The notes: generated by a model not told the origin, from the letters alone. Positions 38,475 to 49,626 are shown, numbered from the stretch's first letter. The stretch: 64,000 nt of DNA from Clostridia bacterium UC5.1-1E11 (GCA_001305115.1 BCAA01000005.1:62001-126000), one strand, 5' to 3'. Made by a program: numbers and translations.

Positions 38475-39269
38475 TCAAATTCGCATCATTTCCCACATCA
38501 GAATCGCCGCAGAAGCCGCTGCATTGAGCGACTCCGCACGCCCTCGCATGGGAATCGTCACAGCTTGGTCCCAGGCCGCCACAGTATCTGCATCCAGTCC
38601 GTTCCCCTCATTGCCCACAGCGATGATAACAGGCTTTTCAAAGGAAAGCTCGGTTACTGGCTTTGCTGTGCGATCCGGCACCGCAGTATATAATGCGAAT
38701 CCGCGGTTCCGAAGAACCGGCGCCGCACCTGCCAAACTTTCCACGAAGCGAAAGGGCAGACGAAACACCGCTCCCATACTGGCACGCAATACCTTTGGGC
38801 TGTATACGTCGCAACAAGTCCCTGCCAATAACACACCGGCTAAACCCAAGGCCTCCGCCGTACGCAATACCGCCCCCATATTGCCCGGGTCCTGCAGATT
38901 CTCCACAGCCAACAGATGGCCTTTTGCTGGAAGATCTTCCAGCCCTACGGTCCCCGGCCGTTTTTGACACACGCAAAAAATTCCCTGCGTCGTCTTTGTC
39001 TCTGCTAACAGCTCTGCCACATGCGGGGCAATGAAACAGCGGTGTGCCGCAAGGGGCATGATCCGCTCAAGATAAGGCTTATAACGCTGTGCCGCCTGCT
39101 CTGTGTAAAACAGTGTTTGAATCACTATGCCGCTGTCCGCCGCATCGGCGCACAGACGAGCGCCCTCTAGTATAAAAAGGCCCTCGCTCCGGCGAAATTC
39201 CGCGGAGGAGGCAAGCTTTGCGGCATAGCGCACCCATTCATTTTTTCGGCTTGTAATCACATCCAGCAT
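38475..39269 (-). CDS. SpoU/TrmH-family RNA 2'-O-methyltransferase
   Basis: This 264-residue protein has an N-terminal L30e-like substrate-binding domain and a SPOUT domain with the three motifs: VENLQDPGNMGAVLRTA, IAVGNEGNGL and IPMRGRAESLNAAASAAI. The family methylates 2'-OH in rRNA or tRNA (RlmB/YsgA-like); the target base is not known. AGGTG precedes the ATG. dprA follows in the same direction. Confidence 0.92.
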   Translation of the reverse strand: MLDVITSRKNEWVRYAAKLASSAEFRRSEGLFILEGARLCADAADSGIVIQTLFYTEQAAQRYKPYLERIMPLAAHRCFIAPHVAELLAETKTTQGIFCVCQKRPGTVGLEDLPAKGHLLAVENLQDPGNMGAVLRTAEALGLAGVLLAGTCCDVYSPKVLRASMGAVFRLPFRFVESLAGAAPVLRNRGFALYTAVPDRTAKPVTELSFEKPVIIAVGNEGNGLDADTVAAWDQAVTIPMRGRAESLNAAASAAILMWEMMRI

Positions 39270-39290
39270 AAATTCACCTATAACGAAAAG

Positions 39291-39318
39291 TTGCGCCCGG
39301 TTTCTGTTCCGGGCGCAA
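39291..39318 (-). terminator. Terminator of the infC-rpmI-rplT operon
   Basis: TTGCGCCCGG pairs perfectly with CCGGGCGCAA around an 8-base loop. On the minus strand CTTTTC follows, 12 bases after the rplT stop. Confidence 0.85.
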
Positions 39319-39329
39319 TTCCAGCTTTT

Positions 39330-39683
39330 TTATCTTGCTGCTTTTGCCTTCTCGACCAGCGCCTTGAATGCGGCCTCGTCGCTCACAGCGATTTCAGCGA
39401 GCATCTTGCGGTTGAGGGCGATGTTTGCCTTCTTCAGCCCGTTCATGAACACCGAATAGCTGATATCGTTCATGCGGCAGGCGGCGGAGATGCGGGTGAT
39501 CCACAGGCGGCGAAAATCTCTCTTTCTCTGCTTGCGGCCGATGTATGCATAGTTGCCGGATTTCATAACGGCCTGTTTGGCCATTTTAAAGTGCTTGCTC
39601 TTTGCACCAAAGTAGCCCTTTGCGAGCTTCAAAGTCTTTTTTCTTCTTTTGCGTGTCATCAACGCGCCTTTTACACGTGCCAT
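39330..39683 (-). CDS. rplT: 50S ribosomal protein L20
   Basis: This 117-residue L20 is essential for early 50S assembly. The N-terminus [16 protein letters not shown] and the segment [17 protein letters not shown] are diagnostic. It is third in infC-rpmI-rplT. In Firmicutes L20 binds the operon leader and lowers its expression; the leader hairpin at 40517-40548 fits that scheme. Confidence 0.98.
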   Translation of the reverse strand: MARVKGALMTRKRRKKTLKLAKGYFGAKSKHFKMAKQAVMKSGNYAYIGRKQRKRDFRRLWITRISAACRMNDISYSVFMNGLKKANIALNRKMLAEIAVSDEAAFKALVEKAKAAR

Positions 39684-39739
39684 TTTATATACCTCCAGTA
39701 ATGGTTATAATTTTGTGAAAAACGAAGCGTTGCCTGTGC

Positions 39740-39936
39740 TTATTTATAAGGCACCAGGCGCTTCACCTGGCGTACATTCGTCTTATCCGCACAGTGGTCT
39801 GACGCAGGCCTCTCTTACGCTTGGTGGTCTTCTTGTTCAAAATGTGAGATTTATTGGCGTGGGCGCGGATGACCTTTCCGTTCTTAGAAAGCTTGAAGCG
39901 CTTTTTCGCGCCGCTGTGTGTTTTAATCTTGGGCAT
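39740..39936 (-). CDS. rpmI: 50S ribosomal protein L35 (one frameshift)
   Basis: L35 starts [15 protein letters not shown] and continues through [13 protein letters not shown] as in the family. Near the end one base is missing at 39787-39792 (GTGCGG where GTGGCGG is expected); as written the protein ends early as a wrong tail. Correction gives [12 protein letters not shown] and 65 residues, the standard length and terminus. As L35 lies in an intact operon and is needed for growth at normal rates, this is strong evidence of sequence error. AGGAGGAG precedes the ATG. It is not in any simple list of long frames because of its size. Confidence 0.92.
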
Positions 39937-39959
39937 GGTATGCTCCTCCTTAAAAATGA

Positions 39960-40478
39960 TTATTTAGCGGGTTTGGATGCAAGGAACATCAGCATGTTGC
40001 GTCCTTCCAGCTTCGACGGTTTCTCCACATTGGCAATCTCGCTGAGCGCCTCTGCAAACCGCCGCATAATCTCGTGGCCCTGCTCGGGATGCCCCATCTC
40101 ACGGCCGCGGAAGCGGATGGAAACCTTGACCTTATTGCCTTCCTTCAAGAATCGGGTGGCATGGCCAACCTTCGTCTCAAAGTCGTGGGTGTCGATATTG
40201 AGGGACAGGCGGATTTCCTTGATCTCGACGACACGCTGGTTCTTTCTGGCTTCCTTCTCACGTTTCGTCTGTTCAAACCGGTACTTTCCGTAATCGATAA
40301 TCTTGCATACCGGGGGCGTTGCCTGCGGTGCAATTTTTACAAGGTCCAAATTTTGTCCGAACGCCATCTCCAGCGCCTTTGCAGTGGGCATCACCCCAAG
40401 CTGGTTGCCATCCGAACCGATGACACGCACTTCTCTGTCACGAATTTCTTCGTTAATCTGTAGTTCCTTGTTGCTAAT
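39960..40478 (-). CDS. infC: Translation initiation factor IF-3
   Basis: IF-3 checks the start codon and keeps ribosomal subunits apart. This 172-residue protein shows [38 protein letters not shown] and [15 protein letters not shown]. The start is an ATT at 40478: GGAGGT lies 8 bases upstream, and any longer reading would translate the ribosome site itself. An AUU start is the classical feature that lets IF-3 repress its own synthesis, known from Escherichia coli and kept in many bacteria. rpmI and rplT follow. Confidence 0.96.
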   Translation of the reverse strand: MSNKELQINEEIRDREVRVIGSDGNQLGVMPTAKALEMAFGQNLDLVKIAPQATPPVCKIIDYGKYRFEQTKREKEARKNQRVVEIKEIRLSLNIDTHDFETKVGHATRFLKEGNKVKVSIRFRGREMGHPEQGHEIMRRFAEALSEIANVEKPSKLEGRNMLMFLASKPAK

Positions 40479-40516
40479 GGTTAAGCACCTCCAAATCACG
40501 TTATCTGCAATTCAAC

Positions 40517-40649
40517 AAAAAAACGCGGGCAGAATTCCTCCGCTCGCGCATCAATACCACAGTTACAAACCGCTTCTGTGTACGTATTGACCCATGACGG
40601 ACGGAACCACACAGGTGTGGGCAATGCCCCGCTTTGTTTTTACCTATTA
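40517..40649 (-). promoter_or_regulatory. L20-type leader with attenuator hairpin upstream of infC
   Basis: The ~170-base leader between the promoter and infC ends in a GC-rich hairpin (40548-40524 on the minus strand; 10 pairs with one mismatch) followed directly by seven T (40523-40517), the form of an intrinsic terminator inside a leader. Upstream lie further pairing segments (CACACAGGTGTG near 40610). In Firmicutes the infC-rpmI-rplT leader is controlled by L20 through transcription attenuation. That mechanism is inferred here from position and shape. Confidence 0.75.
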
Positions 40650-40678
40650 ACTTTATCATTCCATCCTTCATTTGTCAA
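40650..40678 (-). promoter_or_regulatory. Sigma-A promoter of the infC operon
   Basis: A perfect TTGACA (40678-40673 on the minus strand), a 17-base spacer and TAAAGT (40655-40650). Confidence 0.75.
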
Positions 40679-40785
40679 GGATTATTTCATCCATTTGGGT
40701 AGAAGATAAAAATTGTGTAATATTCTTTATTAAAACTATTTTATCGGTTCCCTGTACTACTATGAGCGCGAAAGGGATGAGCGCC

Positions 40786-41004
40786 ATGTGGAAAAAGATG
40801 CTGGCACCGATTCTGATTACTGTCCTTTTAGTCGCCTGGTTTGCAGTCTGGTTGATTGGTTGTGCCCTACTGCCTATCCCTTGGTTTTGGAAGGGAATCG
40901 GAATCCTCGTGTCCGCTGCATGGATCGGCGTATCGGTATATGTGTTGGTTCAACGAATCAAAGAAATAAGGAGCGGTGAAGAAAATGATCTTAGTAAATA
41001 CTGA
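40786..41004 (+). CDS. Small two-helix membrane protein
   Basis: This 72-residue protein has two hydrophobic helices (ILITVLLVAWFAVWLIG and IGILVSAAWIGVSVYVLVQ) and a short charged tail. I know no family for it. AAAGGG lies 9 bases before the ATG at 40786; an in-frame upstream reading runs through the infC promoter region and is unlikely. Its end overlaps the start of the YbjQ-family gene by 20 bases, so the two form a unit that ends at a terminator. Confidence 0.65.
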   Translation: MWKKMLAPILITVLLVAWFAVWLIGCALLPIPWFWKGIGILVSAAWIGVSVYVLVQRIKEIRSGEENDLSKY

Positions 41005-41296
41005 TTATATCACGGGCAAAGAACTGGAAATGCTCAGTCTTGTAAAAGGAAGTACCATCCAGTCAAAGAACATCGGACGCGACATCACGCAGAGTTTTAA
41101 AACCATCATCGGCGGTGAACTAAAAGCCTATACGGATATGATGAATGAAGCCCGCGCACTGGCCACGAAACGTATGGTGGAAGAAGCAGAGCAATTGGGA
41201 GCGGACGCGGTCATCAATATCCGCTATGCTTCAGCAGCTGTCATGCAGGGCGCTGCTGAGGTCATCGCATACGGTACAGCCGTAAAGTTTAAATAA
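40985..41296 (+). CDS. YbjQ/UPF0145 family protein (DUF74)
   Basis: This 103-residue protein shows the family pattern: TDYITGKELE, LVKGSTIQSKN, GRDITQSFKTIIGGELKAYT, MVEEAEQLGADAVINIRY. The family forms pentamers and has been called heavy-metal binding, but its function is not established. I chose the ATG at 40985 because AAGGAG lies 11 bases upstream; a GTG 9 bases earlier is too close to that site. It is coupled to the small membrane protein gene before it. Confidence 0.88.
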   Translation: MILVNTDYITGKELEMLSLVKGSTIQSKNIGRDITQSFKTIIGGELKAYTDMMNEARALATKRMVEEAEQLGADAVINIRYASAAVMQGAAEVIAYGTAVKFK

Positions 41297-41320
41297 TAGG
41301 TCTTACGCACTCGTGCGCCA

Positions 41321-41355
41321 ACGGGGAGATAGCTACACGCTGTCTCCCCGTTTTT
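41321..41355 (+). terminator. Terminator after the YbjQ-family gene
   Basis: ACGGGGAGATAGC pairs with GCTGTCTCCCCGT (one G-T pair, TACAC loop) and is followed by TTTT. Confidence 0.88.
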
Positions 41356-41443
41356 CATTTTTCCGATATTCCCTGCATCCATACGGTCAAACCACTTTTG
41401 TAGAAATGTAGAAAATGCTGGTCACGTACGAAAAAACATCCTG

Positions 41444-41809
41444 TTAAACAAAGGTATATCCCGCCAATTCCAACGCTTTCCTGGCTTGGCAGAGGTGGTC
41501 GGTACGCACCAAGAGATAATCCGTATCAAATGTCGATACGGCAAACACCGGGATTTGTCTCTCCGCCAACACCCCGGTTATCTTTGAAAGGATGCCAACC
41601 AGTGTAAAATTCAAGGGGCCTTCCACGCGGAAACACCGCCATCCCCTCTCCTGTTGGAGGCACTCCATTGGGACCGACTCTACTGGACAGACTAGCGACA
41701 GTTCTTCATCTGTCTTTCCCACAAACACAAATTGGGCCTCCCACGGAACTTGTTCCGCACGAGCAAGTTTACAGACGGCGAACTCCTCATTCAAAAGCTT
41801 TAATTGCAT
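41444..41809 (-). CDS. ACT domain protein coupled to addA
   Basis: This 121-residue protein resembles CASTOR/YkuJ-like tandem ACT proteins (COG3603 type): VPWEAQFVFVGKTDEELSLVCP, GPLNFTLVGILSKITGVLAER, ISTFDTDY-like VSTFDTDYLLV. Such proteins probably bind an amino acid, and their role is unknown. Its ATG at 41809 lies inside the 3' end of addA (23-base overlap), so it should be translated with the recombination genes. This may be a chance operon or may link amino acid status to them. Confidence 0.75.
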   Translation of the reverse strand: MQLKLLNEEFAVCKLARAEQVPWEAQFVFVGKTDEELSLVCPVESVPMECLQQERGWRCFRVEGPLNFTLVGILSKITGVLAERQIPVFAVSTFDTDYLLVRTDHLCQARKALELAGYTFV

Positions 41810-44800
41810 ATTCAGGCAACTCCTTTCCACGAATCTCCCGGTTTAAGAAGAACGAGTACAGCAGGCATTCCTTGACCGGAATGCCGGTGCAAGCCACAAG
41901 TGCCCGGCGGTACAGGGCGAGCTGGGCCGCATATCGCTTCCAAAGGGCTTCTTCATCCTTGGCATGGTCGGTCTTAAAGTCTACCACCACCCATTTGCCG
42001 TCCTCCTCAAAAGCACAGTCCACTGCCCCCTGCATTACAACCGCTTCATTTGCGAGCGTTTGGGGCAATCCGGGCTGTACCTCGCCCGCAGTAATTTCCA
42101 CTGTAAATCGGTATTCCCGCAGGATCTGGTCTGCTTGGAACATTCTCTGTGCCAAAGAGGAAGCAAAAAATGCTTGTACACGTCTGATCTCTACAGCCTC
42201 CCCCTCTTCCCGAGAAAGGAATCCCTGCTTTACCAAACGGTCCTTCTCTTGTGCAGGATCAACACGCGCCACCGCAAAGTCGCAGAACTGCATAAAATGA
42301 TGCAAGGCTGTCCCGCGCTCTGCGGGAGTCAACCCCTGTTCGCTTAAAAAGGCTGGCCGTGCCGTAGCAGCATATTGAAAGGAAAACGGTTCTGCCGCCA
42401 AATCGCTGGCAGCCACCTTGGTTGGCACACCGCGCAATCCATCGTATGGATAAACATAGTTTAGTTTCTGTTCCAAATCTTTCTGAAGGGTTATGTCCGG
42501 AAGCGCTTGCCCTTCCTCCTCAATGGGCAAAGATTCTTCCTGTACTTCCGGATAAACCACACCGATTTTCCATGGAGTATCGCAGGGCAATGTAATCCCC
42601 GGCAAAGCGGCAGCCATCTCGCGCAATACTCCTCCATCCGGATGGCGCATCGCACATAGGAGCAGCCAGTCGGAAATGCAGGAAGCACTGCGCACCACAT
42701 AGGGCTGTAGCCTCGGTTCTTCCGTCAAACGGGAGGCCAACTTTCCCAGTGTCTTTCTGCATCCTTGACCGTAGTCAACAGAAGAAGCTTTTCTTTTGCG
42801 CGTGTCATTGCCACATACAATACGCGCAACTCCTCGCTCATCTCTCCGCGGTCGATCTCCAAAGCAGCTGCTTCCCGCGGAAGCGTGGTCATCCGTGCAC
42901 CGGTTTCCGAGTCCCTCAGTTTTACCCCCAACCCCAATTCCGGATGCAGCAATACATCGCCGCGCTCCTTATTGAAACGGCGAGAACATCCAGCCAAAAT
43001 ACACACGGGAAATTCCAGACCTTTGCTTCGATGAATGCTCATAATCTGTACGACTTCGGCTCCACTCACAGAGGACGCCGAGGCGAGGTCTGCATCTTGC
43101 TGCTCCAAGCGATCCAGCATACGCACAAAACCGGACAGACCATTGAAGCCAGAACTCTCATATTTTTTTGCGTATTCCATCAGTAGGCGTACATTCGCCA
43201 ATCGAAGCGCTCCATTGGGCATCGCCTGTACCAGATCGGGATATCCGCTCTTTTCGTAAACAAGATGAATCAAACGGTCCGAAGGCAGTGTAGCGGCCAA
43301 CATGCGATATTCTTCAATATCCCGCAGAACTTGCTCCGCACGCCCATTCCCATCCTGAGACGCCCGTACCAGGCAACGTAGAGCGGTTCTTTTCGCTCCT
43401 TCGCACGAATATCCGCCAGATCATCCGGAGTGAATCCATAGATAGGGCTCATCAGTACCGCCAAAAGTGGAATATCCTGAATGGGATTGTCGATGACGCG
43501 CAACAACGACACCGCTACGGCCACCTCTGGAGCAGCAAAGAATCCCCCGCCGGTATCCGCCCAAGCGGGAATCCCCAATCGCTGCAATTCCTTGGCGTAT
43601 TCTTTGGCATATCGGTTTGCACTGCGCAGCAGGATACAAAAATCGTGATACCCTACCGGACGTTGAACACCGTCCTCTGTGACCTGCAAGCCTTCCGCCA
43701 ACATCCGATGAATCCGTTGTGCAATATAACGGCTCTCTGCGCGCACCATCTCCTCTTCGTCCCCTTTGGAGAGGTCGAGGACCGTCAATTCTGTATCCGC
43801 CCCAGAGGAAGGTGGATACGCTGCACCGGGAACTAACTCTTCCCCTTCTCCATAATCAAGGTCGCCTGTTTGGACGCTCATCAGTTGGCGAAAAACAAAA
43901 TTGACTGCGCCTGTGACCCCCGCCCGGCTCCGGAAATTCCGATCCAGAGCAATGCTTGCCGGATAGGCGTCCAATGTTCGGTCATAGGGCGGGTAAGCAG
44001 CCCGGCGGCGCAGAAAAATCTGCGGCATGGCTTGCCGGAAACTGTAAATGCTCTGCTTAACATCGCCTACAAAAAGAGATTGGATTCCTCCCGGGAAACT
44101 GCGCGAAAAATCATATCCTGTGCCTCGTTGGTATCTTGGTACTCGTCCACCATGATCTCATCGAAGCGGGCAGCCAACTCCTCGGCATCTGAAGTACGGA
44201 CCACACCTTCCGGCGTATCGCGGACCAAAAGCTTTAGCGCCCAATGCTCCAAATCCCCAAAGTCGGCTGCACGGCGCTCCTGCTTCATCCGGTCAAGCGT
44301 TTCCCCAAAACGAAGAGTCACTTCAAACAGTTTGGCTACCAATGGAGCCAATTGTGCGATGTCCTCTGCACATTCCTCTTCACTCTCATGGAATAACCCC
44401 GTCAGTTTTTCTATGGTCGCTTTGACTTCTTTGCGGGATGCGGTCAACTTATTTTTGAGCGGGTCATCTCCATAGCCACGCAAAGGTTTCAGCTTCTCAT
44501 AGGAAAAATTCCGGCATGCAAAAGCAAGTCCGTTCCAATTCTTCTCTTGTACGTACGTCTGCAATGCAAGCAATCCGGCCAAATCCGAAGCATATGCATC
44601 GTGATAGGCTTTCTGGATGGCCGCCTCCTGTTCCATCAAAGACAACGCATTTTGCGTCAACGCGACCGCATATGTTATGGCATCCTGCGCATAATGCAGA
44701 GCGGTTTCCCCCCAAACCGTCTGAGAGGCAGGGAGTTCCTCCCGGTAAAGCGCGGCTTTCTCACGCAACCAGCGCTCTGGAAACGGATGCGAACGAACAA

Positions 44801-45341
44801 ATTCATAGAGTGTTTCCACAGTCGATACGAGCTGTGCATCATCGCGTCCAGCAGAAAAAGCATCCACTAACTGAAAGAATAGCGCGTCTCCCAACGCATA
44901 ATATTCGTCCAACACCTGAGTGATCGCATCGTGCCGCAGCAACGTCATTTCCGCATCGTCTAAGATGCGGAAATCCGGCGATACATCGAGCTTATAAAAG
45001 TTTTCTCGCACCAGTTCGCTGCAAAAACTGTGTATGGTGCTGATCTGTGCCCGCGCCAATAAAATCTGTTGGCGCTGTAGGCGAACATTATATGGGTCCT
45101 CTTCCAACAGACGGGAAATTTGTGCAGCTATACGGTCGCGCATTTCGGCCGCTGCCGCCTTTGTAAAGGTAACCACCAAAAGGCGGTCTGCATCTGTGGG
45201 ATGCTGCTCATCCGTCAACCGCTCCATCACGCGCTGCACCAAAACAGCGGTTTTCCCCGAACCAGCAGCAGCAGAAACCAATAGGGTTCCGCCGCGCGCC
45301 TCAATGGCGTCCCGCTGGCTGGGGGTCCAATTTCGGCCCAT
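41787..45341 (-). CDS. addA: ATP-dependent helicase/nuclease subunit A, AddA (three frameshifts)
   Basis: AddA, with AddB, resects double-strand breaks and degrades linear DNA until it meets Chi. The UvrD-type helicase part has Walker A AAGSGKT (25-31), VVTFTKAAAAEMRDRI, MVDEYQDTNEAQD and VGDVKQSIYSFR; the C-terminal nuclease shows WVVVDFKTDHA. Three slips, each one base missing, split it into four frames: 44071-44075, 43372-43373 and 42745-42747. Corrected length is 1185 residues. It starts inside the end of addB (41-base overlap). Confidence 0.93.
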
Positions 45342-48300
45342 CCGGTTCTTCCTCCCTCTCCGTCAATTCTGCGATCACAGCATCGCGATCCCATTTGTTC
45401 ATCTGTCTTGCTGTATCCTCCTGTTCCCTGCAACAAACCGCAAAATAGGGACACCAGTTGCAGCGTCCGTATCCCCCTTGAGGGGCACAGCTGCCAAATG
45501 GCCGCGGTGAAGTTCTTCCGCCATAGAAGCTGCTAAGTCCCGCACCCGGCGCAGAATGGCATTCATTTCCCGCGGGGATACCACGCTATCCCGCCTCGCA
45601 GGCACGCCATTTTTCAGGACTACCGGGATATAGGTCCCAGCAGCATCGGGCTCCATCGCGGTCAAGATGTCTGGGTCATCGATCAGCAAACCGTTCATGC
45701 GTAGCTTTTTGGCTTCTTCCCTCTGGATTTTTTCTTTAGAAACATCGCGCGCGGCAGAAAGGTTCGGCCGGGAAGCTGGGACATAAAGGATTCCCGCAGG
45801 TGCAAGTTTGCCACCATAACGTGCTTCTGCATTTTCACTGAGAGTAGCCAGATAAATCAGCATCTGCATGTTGACGCCATAGATCACATCGGACAGTTTG
45901 AACTCTTTCTTTCCAGTTTTATAGTCCACCACACGCAGATACTGCACGCCGTCCCGATCAAACAGATCCACCCGGTCCACTTTTCCATTGATAGATACCA
46001 TTCCTCCATCCGACAGAGGAATCGCCAGCGGAGGGATTCCATCGCCGCCGATCGGCAATTCAAAATCGACCGGCTCAAACCGGCTCTGACAAAGTTCCTC
46101 TGCAATGTGGGCAACGATCACCAATGCGGCCTCGGATAACCGCGCAAAAAGATAGGTAAACCGCGGCGTTTTATTCTGCATCCCCCCCAAGCGGGTCTCC
46201 AGATACTGTTCCAAAAGGCTGCCAATCTCTTCTTTGAGTTCTTGCTGTTTCATTGCGTGGAGCTTTTGAGCACCTGTATCGCGGAAGAGATGTTCCAGTA
46301 GATAGTGCATCAAGCTTCCATATTCCAAGGCGTCCATCTCGGCGGTACGGCGCTCTTTTGCCCGCAACCCATACCGGCAAAAATATTGAAACCGGCAGAG
46401 ATAGAACGTTTTCAATTTGAGTTGCTGAAACATTCATATTTACGCCAAATAACTTTTGCGCCTTCCGCTCATCTGCAAAGGTAACCACCCGTTTCTTTGC
46501 AGCGCGGTCCAAGGCTGCTATACGCGCCTCGTATTCCCGGCGTTCGGTGAAGAGCTTCCGCATCGTAGCGGAGAGCGGCGTATTATCGTTCCAGTTTTGA
46601 GCCGCTAAAGCAAACGCAGGCTGTTCTGCATTGGTCATCCACGTCTGAGGAATACTGTAAGGAGTATATACCGGCAAATCCTGCAAAATTGCCAGTGATT
46701 CTGTGACAATCGGAGATGCGTGCTTCGGTTCCCCCTCTATTCCAGCAGCCGGGAAGCTGATATAAAGGCGTTCAGAAGCTGCACTCATAGCCGCATAGGC
46801 CAAAAACCGCTCCTGCACAGCAATCCCCTCTAAGGTATCGTTCAGCGGTAACCCCAAGGCAATCAATTCCCGACGTTCTCCGTTGCTAAATACACAGTTC
46901 GCACTGGGAGAAAGGGGAAAATCCCCCTGGGTCGCCCCTAAAAGAAAAACCACCTTGGGTTCTTCTGTTCGGATACGGTCCGCTGCGCCAACGGTCACCT
47001 CATCCAACCCCTCTGGAATGCTCGCAATGTCATTCGCTAGGATCACCAAGCGCAGTAACTCCGCATACCGCGTGTACTGTAGGCAACATCCCTTGAGCAC
47101 CAGAGCGCTTTGGTCGAGAATCGCCATTAGTATGTCCCACAGGCGAAGCTGTCGTTCCGCGAGTTCTGTCCTACCATTTGCAGCAAGCCGACCCGCCAAT
47201 GCTTTCAGATGTTCGGCAGCCTGTAGATCGGACAAAAGCCGGTACACCGCCAAAGCCATTCCTTCTCCGTCCACCTCTACCACACGCTTTGAAAAACGGA
47301 GCAGCGGTTCTACGATCGTTCTCCGGTTCTGATTCAAAGATTCCAACTGCTGCTGGTCATGATCGGTCCATTCCTCTGCAAACCCCTGTGGATGATCCGT
47401 CCATTCTTCTTTCCACTTTCGTCCGGAGAGATTCCAAAGATATGTATAGTTTTCCAGTTCGGAAATTTGCTCTGTAGATAGTCCCACCAGGCCGGTTTTC
47501 AAAAACGTAAATACATCCCCAGAGGCAAAACCTGACCGCACCACCTGAAAGGCAGAAAGAACCAACCGCATCAGTGGTTCGGCGTCTATCGCCTGTGGCT
47601 TGTCCATAAAATATGGGATATTCCGATGTTCCAAAGCCACATCCAGGATTCCCCTATACTGCTCTGGCGTACGAACGATGACTGCAAAGTCTCGATAACG
47701 GTATCCGCGCTCCATCACCAAATTGCGAATCGTAGCTGCTACATATTCCGCTTCATCATACAAGTCTTTCGCTTCATAGAGAACCGCTCCTGAGGCGGGG
47801 CACGAAGCACGGCGAGTCGTCCGGAATACATTCGCTTCCAGAGCAGAAAGCCCTTTTGACCGGAATCGCTTTCCTGGCTCCAGAAGCTCCGGGGCAGCCA
47901 CTTTAACCCCTCGCTCTTTGGCCATCCGGATCAACGTGTTTCCCGTATGGCGCACAAGCGAGAACAATCCCATCCCCCGTTCCGGATCATCCAGCTGATC
48001 GACACACAGGGAGACGTACACTTCGTCCGCCTGTTCCAGCATGGAAGCAAGGATTTGATATTCTTGAACCGTAAAGCTCTGAAAAGAATCGAGCGCCACC
48101 ACACAATTTTTGAAAAAGGCATGCTCTTCCAGCAGGGCCTTTAATCGGGTAAGATCATCCAGAGGGTCCACATAACTTTGCGCTACCAGGGCATCATATG
48201 CCGCGAAGATCAAGGCGAGCTCTTTCGCCTTCTGCCGCAGTGTACTGGACAATGGACTTGCCGGTATCTCCGCCGCATCGGACAGATCTTTCGGATGAAT

Positions 48301-48687
48301 CCCACACATCTTTAATTCTGCTGCTTCTTCCAGAAGCAAGCGAACCAGTTCTGTATCCTCTGCACTTTTCCGGTAAAAATCCAACTGGTCCTTCACTTGT
48401 TCCAGCGCCAGGCTCATAAAGATACTGCGTCCACCGTCATCCAGACGCCGGCCCGCCACACCTCCATATGTGCGAAACGCCCGATCCGCCAGTCGAGAAA
48501 AACTGAGCACCCAAACACGTTGTGCATCTTTTGGTCCCAAAAGGCGCAACATTGCCCGTTCATTCTGGAAGGACCCCTGTTCTGGTACAAGCAAAATCGG
48601 CTGTCGGGTTACAGGTGTTTCCTTTAACAAATTGCGCAGATATGTGGTCTTTCCACTTCCTGCACGTCCAAGAAGTAAATGTAGCAA
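45301..48687 (-). CDS. addB: ATP-dependent helicase/nuclease subunit B, AddB (two frameshifts)
   Basis: AddB supplies a nuclease domain with a 4Fe-4S cluster and the Chi-recognition fold. Visible are the Walker A GRAGSGKT near the start, the nuclease motif LRVVDYKTGKKEF, and cluster cysteines: one in FYLCRFQYF and three in GRCNWCPYFAVCC. One extra base at 46409-46412 and one missing at 45473-45477 break it; correction restores all four cysteines and gives 1128 residues. The start is a TTG at 48687, 8 bases after GGAGG. The end overlaps addA. Confidence 0.92.
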
Positions 48688-48756
48688 TATGAACCCCTCC
48701 GATCGTTCGTTCCTATTCATTATACGTTCTTTCTACGCAAGAATAATTCCGCATAT

Positions 48757-48781
48757 AAAAAAGGAACCCTACACGGGTTCC
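48757..48781 (-). terminator. Terminator after spoIIR
   Basis: On the minus strand GGAACCC pairs with GGGTTCC (loop GTGTA) and six T follow. It separates spoIIR from the addBA genes. Confidence 0.85.
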
Positions 48782-48798
48782 CTTCCTGTGTACATTTT

Positions 48799-49401
48799 TT
48801 AAAAGCCGGCCAGCCATGCTTTTATTTGTTCATAGTACTCTAAGGTTTTGAATTTGATGATATACCGGTTTTGTCCCTCTACAATCTGAAGCTGTTGGGC
48901 GTCCAGGACATCTTCCAACTCCTGCGATTCCTCTGCGGCTGGAAGGCACATAGGAGGAAAGATCACACACCACCAATTATGCCCTTCTGCGTTCCCGATA
49001 CAAACCCGTAGAGCCTCATACATTCCCGCTGGCAGTGTAACCTGTTCATATTCTCTTGTTGGGAAATAGGTGCGTTCCAATTGCACTGTAACCGGATAGT
49101 CATATCCACGCGCTGCAATTTCATCCGCAGCAGCTCGCTGTAACTCCGGCAGCTTTTCTCGAATGCACTGTTCCGCATCCTCTTTGTTCTGAACATCATC
49201 GAGCATCCCAGCGCTTTCCTGTAAAATGCGGTCACGCACTTGGAGCTTTAACGTCTGGTCCTCTTTCGAATCCGAGTTTGCCAGAACATGCAGCCGTAGA
49301 ACATGCTCTGGGATATCTTCACACTGTGCAGCAAATCCTGTAAAGGAAAACAACACCGTAAAAATCATGGCAAGACAAATCGCCTTTTCAAGTCGTTTCA
49401 T
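48799..49401 (-). CDS. spoIIR: Stage II sporulation protein R
   Basis: SpoIIR is secreted from the forespore and triggers processing of pro-sigma-E in the mother cell through SpoIIGA. This 200-residue protein has a signal peptide (hydrophobic residues ~6-22) and the family core: LRLHVLANSDSKEDQTLKLQVRD, then GHNWWCVIFPPMCLP. The ATG at 49401 follows GAGGG by 7 bases. In Bacillus it is a sigma-F gene; I see no clear sigma-F site here. With gerA it supports an endospore-forming host. Confidence 0.95.
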   Translation of the reverse strand: MKRLEKAICLAMIFTVLFSFTGFAAQCEDIPEHVLRLHVLANSDSKEDQTLKLQVRDRILQESAGMLDDVQNKEDAEQCIREKLPELQRAAADEIAARGYDYPVTVQLERTYFPTREYEQVTLPAGMYEALRVCIGNAEGHNWWCVIFPPMCLPAAEESQELEDVLDAQQLQIVEGQNRYIIKFKTLEYYEQIKAWLAGF

Positions 49402-49597
49402 GGAACATCCCTCTTTATGTTTGATGTCGGGAGTATTGTCCCATTTTTTCAAATTATACGTCGATTTGTAAAAAAAGTCGCCATCCTACCTATAAAATGT
49501 AACAGTTAAAAAAGATAACCGATGCTATACTTCTTCATTTTTCGGTGTAAAACCCCACCTATCAACGTAAAAAATGTACAAATTCACAAGAAATTAT

Positions 49598-49626
49598 TTG
49601 ACAAATTATAAATTGTCAGATATAAT
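49598..49626 (+). promoter_or_regulatory. Consensus sigma-A promoter of the DUF4190 gene, with overlapping symmetry
   Basis: TTGACA (49598-49603), a 17-base spacer and a perfect TATAAT (49621-49626). TGACAA and TTGTCA form a 6-bp inverted repeat with 8 bases between (49599-49618) that fills the spacer, a possible operator. Confidence 0.75.
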
